Program-made: the position numbers and the translations under genes
Notes under the pieces: model-generated
Told to the model about the DNA's origin: nothing
Seen by the model: the letters and a program-made list of their open reading frames with translations, nothing else
Database searches by the model: none
Shown: positions 34,064 through 45,100 of the stretch, piece by piece
Layout of the letters: every line of letters starts with the position of its first letter
Numbering within the stretch: position 1 is the first letter of the stretch
DNA from: Branchinecta lynchi
Lineage: Eukaryota; Arthropoda; Branchiopoda; Anostraca; Branchinectidae
Assembly: GCA_023053575.1 (NCBI GenBank)
Contig: JAKZAP010000014.1
Span: 17,820,938-17,884,937 of the forward strand
Length of the DNA: 64,000 bases
Direction: 5' to 3'

Positions 34064-34935
34064 TCTCTACTGCTCTATGTCTTGAAAGCCAGCGAGCACG
34101 ATATTTGGATACAAGAGTATATTCGCTGGTAAGCAATTGGGCTTGTCAGGTTCATGGTTCATGCATACCTGGAACGTAATTTTTGAGAAAAAATCTATTC
34201 TTTTAATCGTTTAGAAAAAACTTTTTTATATCATCTTGACAAATAAACCTTTTTTTCGATTATCCTTACTGTTTTTTCTCAAAAAGCCTCATTAACTTTT
34301 CTCTTGTCGTGCACATCGGAGAATCTGAGGCATTATGATCCAAAAATGTATGGGGAGAAGGGGGGGGGGTATTCATCCACTGTTTGGTCATTGTTCGTTA
34401 CCGTTGCTAAGACAAATGATTGTTTTGAAGAGAACAAATCGACTGCTTTTACACAAAAAGTCGTAACTCGTACACAAATTAAAATTTCAGGGATTTTTTT
34501 CGTTTTAATATTTTGATAAAATATACTGTTTTATGAAAAATCTACTATTTTCAAGAAGAATTGCAGCGCTTTTCGCCAACATGGGGGGAGGGATCCAATT
34601 TCTTAAATTTTTTTAACAAAAATGCGCTGAAGCATTTTTGCTTCTCTTGCTGCAGGATCTTGTGTCAAGCATCTGCCAACACTGATTTACAGTATACAGC
34701 ATTACAGCAGGGTTTGATGTACAGGAAGTGCATCCCAACCTCAGAGAATATTCCAAATTTACAGGGAAGTCTTTATTTCAGTATAATCTACGTGTACTCG
34801 ATGAATAAACATTGATTCAGTTTCAGTATCTAACTGTTTAAGCTAATTTTTGTTTTCAAACAAGATCATGTAATTCTGACCTTAGCTTGAATTCCTTGCT
34901 GTGACTTACAAAATGATGAAAAAGGTAAAGTAGAG
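34064..34935. other. no feature seen
   Basis: Unassigned, A/T-rich. The open frames at 34304-34815 have no motif or splice support. Confidence 0.35.
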
Positions 34936-35290
34936 CAGGGGCATCACAACTAGGAGGGATCCCCCCCTCTCCCAGTGTCGTTGACCAGTCGGTAAAAAAT
35001 AGCCAAGTGGATGCAGAGGGACACAACTGTGCGTTAAAAAAGTCGATTTTTTTTTTTAAACAGTAAATTTTTCTGTGGAAACAGGCAAAATTTTCTTTAA
35101 ACAGTTGGTTTCTCGTAAAAGTAGTAGATTTTTCTTTAAAATAGTATTTTTTCTTAAAATCAGCCAACTTTTCGTCAACACAGTAGTTTTTTGTAATTTT
35201 TAACTGCAAAAAAAGTCGGTAAAAATGACCGTCCAGTCGGTAAATACCTTGCCCCCCCCCACCCAAACATTTTGGCTAGTAACGACTCTG
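34936..35290 (-). mobile_element. CGACTG-repeat hAT-like MITE, copy 1
   Basis: Ends CAGGGGCATCAC and GTAACGACTCTG. The interior consists of degenerate units of about 20-30 bp with AAAACAGTCGATTTTTC, plus ACCGACTGG at the inner edges. The flanks AAGTAGAG and CAGTAGAG match at 7 of 8 bases, which suits a hAT duplication. Open frames across it are low-complexity artefacts. Confidence 0.65.
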
Positions 35291-35308
35291 CAGTAGAGTA
35301 CTAGTGAG

Positions 35309-35583
35309 CAGAGGCGTTACTAGCCAAAATGTTTTTTTTTTTGGGGGGGGACAATGCATTTACCAACTGGCTGGTAAATTTTACCGACTGTTTTCAAGAA
35401 AAAACGACAGTTTTGAAAAAAAAATCGACTGATACTCAGAAAAATCGACTGATTTTCAGAAAAACTACTGTTTTCATGAAAAAAATCAACTGTTTTGACG
35501 AAAAATCGCGGCGCCTTATTTTTATCGACTGGCTAACAACATTGGGGGGTGGTAGGAATCCCCCCTCAGTCGTGGCGTCCCTG
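35309..35583 (+). mobile_element. CGACTG-repeat hAT-like MITE, copy 2
   Basis: Opposite orientation to its neighbour. Ends CAGAGGCGTTACTAGCC and GTCGTGGCGTCCCTG. Repeats of AAAAATCGACTGTTTT and ACCGACTGGCTGG lie inside, with G-rich/C-rich runs next to each end. The flanks CTAGTGAG and CTGATGAG match at 6 of 8. Together with copy 1 it makes a 650-bp inverted pair. Confidence 0.65.
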
Positions 35584-35892
35584 CTGATGAGAGCTACCAA
35601 AGTCAATATCTAGAAAATCCCCTTTCAAAGCAGCTTCAAAATAAAGAAAAGGCACAGAATTTCAATATTTTTGGACACAGGACTGTTGAAAAAGTCATAT
35701 TTTGCCCTATTGAATGTCAGGATAGCATTTACAATTTCATTTTAACATTTCCGCGGCAATATTCGAGGTATTGCAAAAACGAGGTCAGGTACCACTCCTA
35801 TAAAGTAGCCTACTTATAACTGAACAGTAGGCTAACTAGTTGAGTAATCAACAGTTTTATTCTGCCCCTGGGCTCTGGTTTCCCTATTCTGC

Positions 35893-36480
35893 CTAGAGGC
35901 ATTAATATCCAAAATGTTTAGGGTTTTTTTACTGACTGTTTTTGCAGATAAAAATTACTATTATTGAGAAAAACGACTATTCTGCTATTTTTGAGAAAAA
36001 ATCGACTATTTTAACAAGAAATATACTGTTTTTTTGAAAATCAACTGTTTTCTTGAAAAAAAAATCGACTATTTTAACGAAAAATCGCGCCGTTTTGTGC
36101 CGACTCATCTATTTTTTACCGACTGGCCGACAACATTCGGGGGCTGGGGCTGGCTGGGGCTGGCTGGCTTATAAAACATTCAAAGGGTAAGGAAATGCAG
36201 AATGCTAAAGGAAATGTGCTGAAGGAAATGTAAAATGGTAAAAAGGAAGTGCAAAAATTACTATTACTGAGAAAAACGACTATTCTGCTATTTTTGAGAA
36301 AAAATCGACTATTTTAACGAAAAATCGCGCCGTTTTGCGCCGACTCATCTATTTTTTACGGACTGGCCGACAACATTTTGGGGGGCTGCGGCTGGCTGGC
36401 TTATAAAACATTCAAAGGGTAAGGAAATGCAGAATGCTAAAGGAAATGTAAAATGGTAAAAAGGAAGTGCAAATGGTAAG
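35893..36480 (+). repeat. CGACTG-repeat MITE with tandem duplication
   Basis: A third related element starts near 35893 (AGAGGCATTAATATCCAAAA). A segment of about 240-300 bp is duplicated in tandem (about 35948-36250 and 36251-36480). Each copy has GACTATTCTGCTATTTTTGA, TTTACCGACTGGCCGACAAC (second copy ACGGACTGG), CTGGCTTATAAAACATTC and AAAGGGTAAGGAAATGCAG. Confidence 0.65.
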
Positions 36481-36719
36481 GAAATGGTAAAGATGGAAAA
36501 TTGTATAGAAGAAATAGAAGGAAATTGAGAGCATGTACTTCAGAATAGTCTGACTGACAACTATGTATGAAATAAATACTTTTGATTTTACAGTAAAAGC
36601 TATGGTACGGGAGGGGTTCCCTTCGCTCAAATCAAATTTTTATGAAATCGTTTCTCCCCGCATTTCCAATTTGGGTGGTTTAACGTTTTTCTTGTTTGCC
36701 CTTTCTTTATTGAATTTGT
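36481..36719. other. no feature seen
   Basis: Unassigned stretch; AAATGGTAA repeats fade out at about 36495. Confidence 0.3.
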
Positions 36720-37150
36720 TAATTCATCCAACTTTTGTTCACTCAGGATCGATCTCACCGCATTCGGTCCGTCCCTTCGTAATTTCGGAGATTTAACCTG
36801 TGTATTTGGTCTCACTCGTTAGCGAATTCGGTAATTCGCCGGACTTTTCTCAAGTCCGTATCTGTTCTGTTGAATCAGATTCAATTGGTTCTGATTCGTG
36901 ACCGAAATTCGATAATTCATCCAACTTTTGTTCAATCCGCATGGATTTCGCCACATTCGGTCCGTCCCTGCGTAAATTCGGTGAATTAACCTGTTTATTT
37001 GGTCTCATTCTTTACCGAATTCGGTAATTCAGTCGCATTCGGTCAGCCCGTTTCATGAATAAATTCGGTGAGATTCATTTGGTTCTGATTCATTACCGAA
37101 TACGGTAATTCACCGGACTTTTCTTTAGTACGTTTCTATTACTAGACTTG
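36720..37150. repeat. diverged tandem repeat, about 195-bp period
   Basis: AATTCATCCAACTTTTGTTC, CATTCGGTCCGTCCCT, TTAACCTG..TTTGGTCTCA and CGAATTCGGTAATTC recur with a period of about 195 bp over roughly two units plus a partial one. Confidence 0.6.
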
Positions 37151-37559
37151 CCGAATGCCGTTGTTTTAGGTGGTTCTAACAAGAGTTTTATTCCATTATA
37201 AAATTCGTTTGTTATAACGCTCTCGATCTGTTCCTTATTTTTTTAGTTTGTTTTTCGGTTTAGTACGAATTTATTATTTGCTTCAACCCAGTTTCTGAGT
37301 TCGGTAATTTAAGTGGCATTTATTTATATTCGAAAGCTTCAGATGGTTGTTGTTCATTTTTTACTTCTTAGGATTGAAGTACTTCAGGAATAAGCACGTC
37401 TCTTGACGTCAAAACTAGCCTACTTTTGTTTGCTGTAAATTCCGAACAAGTGTACTTTGTATTTTCTTTACCCTGGATCGCCCCTTCGTTTCGCCAGACA
37501 GCTCTGGGTTTAATAGATAATCTTGGGATCGCAAAAAGGCACTTCTGTCATGGGTCTTT

Positions 37560-38108
37560 CCACAAAATTTCGCGTGCGGCGCATTCCGCAGTCTTCACTA
37601 GTTAGACCAAGGGTGCGTCATTTAATTGGCGTTTGAGGCTTGGAATTTTGGGGGGCTTGAACCATGTTAAAAGCTAGAATTTGCATGGGAAGTAGTTAAA
37701 TTTTGCCAGAAAGAAAAATTCATATAAAAAAGTTCGCCTGCGGCATCTCAGTTAATCCTGGGTATAGCTGTTAGCGACATTGTCGCAATGCAGCACCGCC
37801 GGTTTTTGCGATTATTTCAGGTCCTGTTGGCAAAACTGGAAAGATCTTATAAAGGTAAAAGGCTAGTCACGGCGTATCCATGAACAAAAAAACAGAAGCG
37901 GAAAAGCGTGAAAATGTGCCAATTTTTCTCTTTAGACTTTTTTTTTATATACTCTGCAACTTTTGACGTTGTAGCTTCATGAAGGCAGCTCGCTGTGTTT
38001 TTAGAATTTTTGTTTCGTAATACATTCCGTAAAACTCAGGTACCAATTCTGTCAGTATTACCAGGTTCTCCCCCCCCCCCCAATGAAGAAAGGCTCCGGA
38101 CGCCCCTG
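37560..38108. mobile_element. hAT element remnant
   Basis: The right end GGCTCCGGACGCCCCTG at 38092-38108 is a hAT-like terminus next to a poly-C tract. Inside, ACAAAATTTCGCGTGCGGCG and AGTTCGCCTGCGGC match the hAT element at 40350-42445 (ACAAAATTTCGCCTGTGGCA, AATCGCCTGCGGCG) in the same order. No left end or transposase was found. Confidence 0.5.
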
Positions 38109-38570
38109 TGTATGGGTTTTAGCTTTTCAGTCGGATGACCACTCACTGTTCTGTAACTTTCAAATAAGCCTACCTCTACTGTGTCCAGATGAACAGCTTG
38201 TAGTTGATAATTGTGACTATTTCAGTTCTATTTCAGTGACTATTTCAGTTGTGACTATTTCAGTTGACAGTTTCAGTTCAGTGGCACTCCGGTTCTATAT
38301 CCAGTGAATGGCAACTCATTTTTTAGACTAATATTAACTTAAACGGTGCAGGCAAAAAAAAATTAGATTTGTCTTTCGTCTCGCAAACTTTGACTACTTT
38401 CTTTTATCTAGTGCAAAACCCAAAATACCAAAGGTCAAGCCAAGCAACTGACATGAAATATAGAATTGTTCCTAATTAATAATTTCTTGATAATTCAGTC
38501 CTTATTTTTTCTTGACTGTAGTAGGGTCACATAGGGTGGTTCCAAGGAATTGAACCTCAGACACAACAGT

Positions 38571-38772
38571 CAGGAGTGTCACGACCGGGAGGGGGGGGGG
38601 ATAAAAAAAAATAACCTGCGTCGCGATTTTTCGTCAAAACAGTTGGTTTTCTTTATGAAAACAGTCGATTTTTCGTCAAAACAGTCGTTTTTTTTCTAAA
38701 ATTAGTCGATTTTCTTCAAAACTGCCCCCCGCCCCCCCCCAAAAAAAAACATTTTTGCTAGTAACGCCTCTG
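38571..38772 (-). mobile_element. CGACTG-repeat hAT-like MITE, copy 4
   Basis: Ends CAGGAGTGTCACGACC and TAGTAACGCCTCTG, with AAAACAGTCGATTTTTCGTC repeats and poly-C/poly-G runs inside. It ends 75 bp before the first SMUG1 coding exon, so it lies in the presumed promoter, 5' UTR or upstream intron of that gene. Confidence 0.65.
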
Positions 38773-38857
38773 AATACAGTATAAATTCTGTGCAGTGGGA
38801 AAGTTCAACCGGTATAACTTCGGAAGTAAGTTTACTCCTGATTTCAGCTTCAGAAAC

Positions 38858-39109
38858 ATGGAACCTGATTCACCCCAGAATCCTCTGCCTACCCCACCAG
38901 TGGCATCAACTTTTCTTAAGATTGAAAAGGTTCTTGCCGAAGAACTATTGAAAATCAATTATTCAGCAAGTGGAATAAGTCTCATCTACAATCCAATACA
39001 GTATGCTGCAGTGACGCATGAACAATTTGTTGTGAGGTTCAGCAAAGAGAGAAAAGATGTTTTACTAGTTGGAATGAATCCTGGACCTTGGGGAATGGTG
39101 CAGACTGGG
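38858..39109 (+). CDS. SMUG1: SMUG1 coding exon 1
   Basis: 84 codons from ATG (MEPDSPQNPLPTPP) to VQTG, donor GGG|gtaagt. It includes IYNPIQYA, the conserved FxxExxxxxY-like helix region and the catalytic GMNPGPWGM motif. An acceptor-like tttcag ends at 38847 (another AG at 38853), so a 5' untranslated exon probably lies upstream. The GTG-initiated extension to 38795 is not needed. Confidence 0.93.
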
Positions 39110-42100
39110 GTAAGTCAACGTAAGGATAATAAGGTCACTTGAACTATTATAAGGGCTGTTCACAAGGGCATGTTACTAGTATTGTCTCTTGGCACTCTTT
39201 TTCCCCCTTGTAGGTTTTCTTGGTTTTCGCTTGATTATGTTTTATTTATTTGTTTAATTCAGCCGTAGCCATATACATAGAGGAAAAAACACATTATCAC
39301 TATCACACATAACCACATATGTATAAAGAAATAAACGAACTACAAGTTTATTTTCCACCAAGGCAGTGAAAGTTGAAAAATTGGAGTGGAAAGAGTCTGG
39401 ATCAGGTTCTTATCTGACCTCAAAAGGCGGCTTTTTAGCGACAAACTGCTTTACGATTTTGTTCGTAAAACGAAGGCATACGATTATTTGCGAACGTTCC
39501 CGAGGCGCTACACCGGTGCGGGAGTCGGTGAAGTTTTCTGTGACAGTTATTGTAAGAAAACTATTTCAATAACTAACAGTGGACGTGATACACAGACACG
39601 ACCAAAAGTAGACGACGCTATACAGCCGGATATAACATGGATTTGGTCTTGTTGAAAATAGATCGACAGAAAATATTTGTCCATGATTGCCGTTCACGAT
39701 TTGAACTGCCGGATAGTTTTAGTTTTAGTTCTTTTTAGTTTAATACTCTTTATTATACAAACCAAATTTTACATGCTGGACTACATAAATACACCTTTTA
39801 TAACCCTCTTAACATCCTTTATACATGTAGCCGATACTTATGACTGCATGAAAGCCCGAATGGGCCTGTGGGGGCAGTCAAAAACGTGGTGTTCCTGTTT
39901 TATACCCTACTAGTTGCAAGCCCTTATTTCCAAGTCCAGGTAGGAATAGAAAAGCCTCTTTTACAGCCAAGTCCTTTGATGTTTATAATGAAAAAGATTT
40001 GAACCTGGAAAATATCCGTCTAGAGCAACGCCTGAACTAGTCCCCGACGCCGCGCCGAAAACAGGCGGCCCGCCGCCACCTAACCTTCAGAGCGCCGCCG
40101 CCGTTCCGCCGGCGGCGGCGGCCCGCCGACAGTCTCTGGCACCGTTGTAGATACATGTTCCGAATTAGGAATAGACATTACCCAAAATATAATATAGTTC
40201 CACCGATCATCAATTTATCACTCTACAATCCTAAATCATAAACCTAACACTACGTCCATCTGTCGAGACTTTGACACACTGAGACGTAAGAGATGTAACG
40301 TAGTTTTACAATCCGAGAAGAAATTAGGTTGCTGTTTATGCAATACAAGCAGGGGTGGCCCGAAGGGGGGTGAGGGGGGGTGACTCACCCCCCCCCCCCC
40401 CCCTGTCTTCTGTTAAGTCGTATCAGTCGTTTATTTTGGCCTTTTGCTAAGTTATATCAGTCGTTTATCTTGGCCTCGCCGAGGTCCCGGGCATTCATTT
40501 TAATAAAAAATAATCCGAGTCGTTTAATTTTTTTTTAAATTTTGTCTCTGCACAGCTTCAGTCGTAAGCCAGTCCCCGAAGAAGTCGTTTAAACCAGGTT
40601 TTGTAACCCGATAGGTCGCCGTCGCAGACATGATTCATGGGGGCAGCAATGCGGCCTGTTATACTCCCATGGGATTTGGATCCGCCTAACTTCCGTCTTT
40701 CAGGTTTAGCCTGTCAAAATTACGATAGGTTAGTTCTTAAAGTGAAGTCTGACTGGTAACATTGAAATACCTTATAGACCGAAAGCGAGAGACAAGGTTA
40801 TGTGCATTGATTTTTGGTCATCTTTGGCTATAAGTGAAAAAAGAAGGAATAGAACTTTTAAACAGAATGGAAAAGCCATCAGAAATCAAATGACAGGAGA
40901 CCCGTGAAAGAAGTGTGCCAGAACAAATCGAAAAATGTCCATTACAAAGAGAGGTTGAGGTAGGAACAACGCTTGAAAAGGACAAGGAGGATTTTAATAT
41001 ACACCCGAAATTCTTTTCCCAGGACAGGAGGGGTTCCGCAGACGCTGGAATAGCTCATTCTAGTCGGGAGGTAAATTTTTGGCCTCTATGCTAGCAGAGG
41101 CGTTACTATCAAAATGTTTTGGGAGGGGAGAGGAGCAAAAATATTCCTTCAGCCAAAACTGACTGCGAATCGTATGTATTGCTGACTGCGAATCATAGCA
41201 CTATCAAGTATGGGAGGAGCAAGGTATTTACCGACTGGCTGGTAATTTTTACCGTCTTTTTTTGCGGAAAAATCGACTGATTTAAAGAAAACCGACCGTT
41301 TTTAAAAAAAATTGACTGTTTCCCCAAAAAATCGATTCTTTTTACGAAAAATCTATTTTTTACCGGCTAGCCGACAACATCGGGGGAGGGGGGGTGTGTA
41401 GTTTTCGGCATGAAAGTACAGTGTGTCGAGTGACAAATAAAACGGTACACGGAACTTTCATTATGAAACAAAACTACATCCAATCACCCGGAAAAAAAGC
41501 AACTCAAGTCTCGTCGGCGAACTTGGCGTCTTTTTCTATATCTGTAAACTCCTGTCAGGCCAAGACCAAAAGTTCGTTACGTCCGTAAATCCGGATTTTT
41601 TTTTTTTAACGCACTGGCAAATCTGTTTTCCTGGTTTCGTTTCTGAGGAAGTGTGTTACTTCTTTTACTTTTTTTGCTACTAGTTCGGAGCAAATCTACT
41701 TTCTTTTCTATGGGCTTTATTTTGTCACTTTTTCGATGGACACAGGCGTGATTTCATATCTATTCTTAATTTTTCATTGGAATCGCAAAATCACGCTCTG
41801 CTCCTCGCTTACGTCCATAAGTCAGGAAATTTTTTTTCAGGAATTACTTTTTTTGCTTTAATACGGAACAAATCTACTTTGTTTTCTGTGGCCACTATTT
41901 TGTCACTTTTTTCGACGGTCAGATTTGTTATTTCAAAGCTGTTCAATGGGATTGCAAAAAGACGGTCTCCTCCTCGGCGTTTCACAAAATTTCGCCTGTG
42001 GCACATTTCTTAGTATTCTCTACTTAGAGGAACCGTGTGTCATTTACTTGGCGATTTTGGAACTTTTTAGATTTGAAACGCATTAAAGGCTGGCTAGAAT

Positions 42101-45100
42101 CTTTCTATACAAAGGCAGATTAAAAAAAAATCGCCTGCGGCGCTTGCTTTAATTTGTCCCGGGTACAGGCGTTGAAAGCTTTCCTCTTATGCGAAAGTTG
42201 AAATGTAAAGCTGAGGCTATGAAGGTATGTATACAAAAATTTTGATTACAAGAATAATTTCAGCTGATGCATTGCAGCTAGTTTTACACCGGCTCGATTA
42301 TTTGTTGGTGGGGAATGTGCGCCATTGCCGCATAGTCGCAACAGTTCATTTTTGTTGGTACCTGCGAGTCGTATATTACAATCCATGAGTCGTTGGAAAT
42401 TAGGGGTCTCACCCCCCCTGGCCTGAGTGCTTCGGGCCACCCCTGAATACAAGTTCTTGCCATACCTGCAAGAAGTGCAGCCGCCGAAAGGGTTTTCAGC
42501 ACAATTGGACTGATCGTTAGTGCCAAAAGATCTATGCTTGCCCCTCACCGAGTCAACAAGCTCCAGTTTATCCATGATAATTATTGCATTGTAAAGGAGA
42601 TAATGAAATAGTTATTTCCATGGCATGGCCTGCTTTTGCAAATTAAACTTGTCAAGATCTTGCAATAAGTTGACTTAGTTTTATTTTAGGGAAGCCGAAG
42701 TTCAAATGCATACCTGTAACATACTCATGTTTTGATGGAAATGTTTCAACTGCCAACTTCGAATTCGAAAGTTGATTTCAGTACTTCGTTATTACATGTA
42801 TGCAGGTGGACTACCAGTCAAATCTAGAACAGCTATAACCTCGCACTATTTACTCTTCAACTTCCATGTATTTTAAAATATTTGAATACTTTAAAACTAT
42901 GCTCGTGGTTTCAAAAAATAACCCACGGCTTTTGGCTCTTTTAAGACTTTTCCGTGGCCCGCTTACTTGTAGCGAAACAGGGAAACCATTTACATAACCG
43001 GTTTTTGGGATCCCAAAACGTAAGTGGAGGGATACCTATGACATCGAAAAGTTGTCCGTCTGTCCGTCCGTCCGTCTGTAAGCACGATAACTCTCGAAGG
43101 GAATGAGATATTTTGATGAAACTTGGTGTGAGGATTCGATGGGTCGTCGGACCAGTCAAGTTTGTAGATGGGCTTTGTAGCCCTATATTTAGGGGTGGGG
43201 GAGGGGTTTCAAATTAAGGGGCAAACAAAATATTTTGAAACAGCTAATGTGATAGTCGATTATGGGGTAAGAAGACATTCTGAACACGATGGGGAAAACC
43301 ATTTTGTCATCGAACATGTAGTTCGCCCGGAATCCGGCCAAAACCGGAAAGTTTTTTAAAAGTAAAAGTTTTATTTTAAGTTGATTAGATGTTCGATTTA
43401 GGGGTAGGAAGACACGCTGAACACGGTGGTGAAAACCGTTTTCTCGGCGGACAAGTAGTTCGCCCGGAATCCGGCCCAAACCGGAAAGTTTGTTAAAATT
43501 AAAAGTTGAAGTTGAAGTTGATTAGATGTTCGATATAGGGCAAGAAAACATGCTGAACACTTATGTGAAAACAATTTTCTATCTGGACATGTAGTTCGCC
43601 CGGAATCCGGCCAAAACCGGAAAATTGGTAGAAGTTAAAGTTTTATTTCTAGTTGATTAGACAACCGATTTAGGGATAAGAAGAGATGCTGAATCCCTGT
43701 GTGACAATCATATTTTACCCAGACATATAGTTCGACCGGAATCCGGCTGGAGTCGGAAAATTTGTTTTAAGTTAAGTTTTTCTTTGAAGTTGATTAGATG
43801 TTCATTAGTGGGGAAAGAAGATACCCTGAGTTCATTTTTTAGCTTTCTTTTTTTCGCCGGACAATTAGTTCTGGAGTTTGGCCGAAATCGGGAAATTGGC
43901 GGTAGTGGCAGGAAGTTTTTCTCAGATGATTAGCTATTTCGCCTTAATCTGTTTCTGAATTTTAATTGTAAAAATGTTCAAGGAGTCTGGCGATGACTGG
44001 ATCTGGCTAAGAAAAGACCCAGTTGTCTGGATCAGATATTGAATTTTTGGGATCCCATCGAAACCTTTGGTCTTGTTCTGATGGAAAACTTCTCGCAGAC
44101 AACCGTCTACAGCGTGACACACGTCGAAGGTAGCAAAACACGGCAAGTGAGAAAATCTGCGTGGTTTTGTTATAAGGGTTAGAATGTACCGTACGAATTG
44201 GGGTCTCCGGGTTTCGAAATATATGGAGTGATTGTGGAAGTAGGTTCCATTGGTGTTATAGGTAAGATAGGTCCTTTAAAAGTGCCAATTAACTGTATAC
44301 GCTGGTAGTCCTTGCAGCCATCAAGGAAATTTCGTGAAAAACAGAGAAAAACCGGCGCGCCGCCGATGAGAATCGCTCCCGCAGCCGCCGAAATGATTTT
44401 CGGGGCGGCGTCGGAAACTAGCCTGAATGCTCGAATTATGCTCTCTTGCAATAGTTTACCTTAAGAAAAATACCTGGTTAAGGTGAACGTCTAAAGGCTG
44501 GGATGCAGGCTCTGCTCAAGGTCCAGGAGCCTAAGTCTGTTCCCGATGAAAAATTTCTAGCCTGCGTAGTAGTATGGTAGTAGTACCAAAACGTTGCATG
44601 TACTACTATGTTATAGCAAAGTATAATATCATTTAATGTCCCTCAGACTGGTCCAATCCTATGTAGTAGTATCCAGTAATATCCTGTCTTGCCATAGTAG
44701 CATCCAGTCTTGCTAATAGTAGCATATAGTAGTATGTAGTAACAAGGTAGCCTTGAAGTAGAAGCATGTAGTAGCATCGTTAGTACTGCATGCAACTTTT
44801 TCGTACCACGTCATAGTACTATTCTGAGATAAATTTTTCATCGGGTTCTAATATAGCCAGCCCTTGGTATAAATTAGCATAATATTATAAAGAACAAAAG
44901 GGTTGCATCAGGGAAATAATTTCTTAACACAGGTCTTGGTGGTTTCAGGTCAAGAAATTTTGTATGCGGAATGTCGGTACTAATGTAAATATTCCTTTAG
45001 CCCAAACTGACTGCGAATCATGGCACTGTCTAGGGAACCGGGAGCCGTACTTTATGTCCCATGGGCTGCGGAACCGGTAGTTCTCACGGAAACCAAACCA

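Noticed and set aside
38795..38857. N-terminal extension of SMUG1 from a GTG codon (reading GKFNRYNFG and onward)
   Set aside because: It needs a non-ATG start, crosses likely acceptor sites at 38847/38853, and the ATG at 38858 in an AAACATGG context gives the family's normal length.
42246..42575. Minus-strand 109-codon protein
   Set aside because: The plus strand at the same place clearly encodes the hAT C-terminal domain; the minus frame is its shadow plus the hAT terminal repeat.
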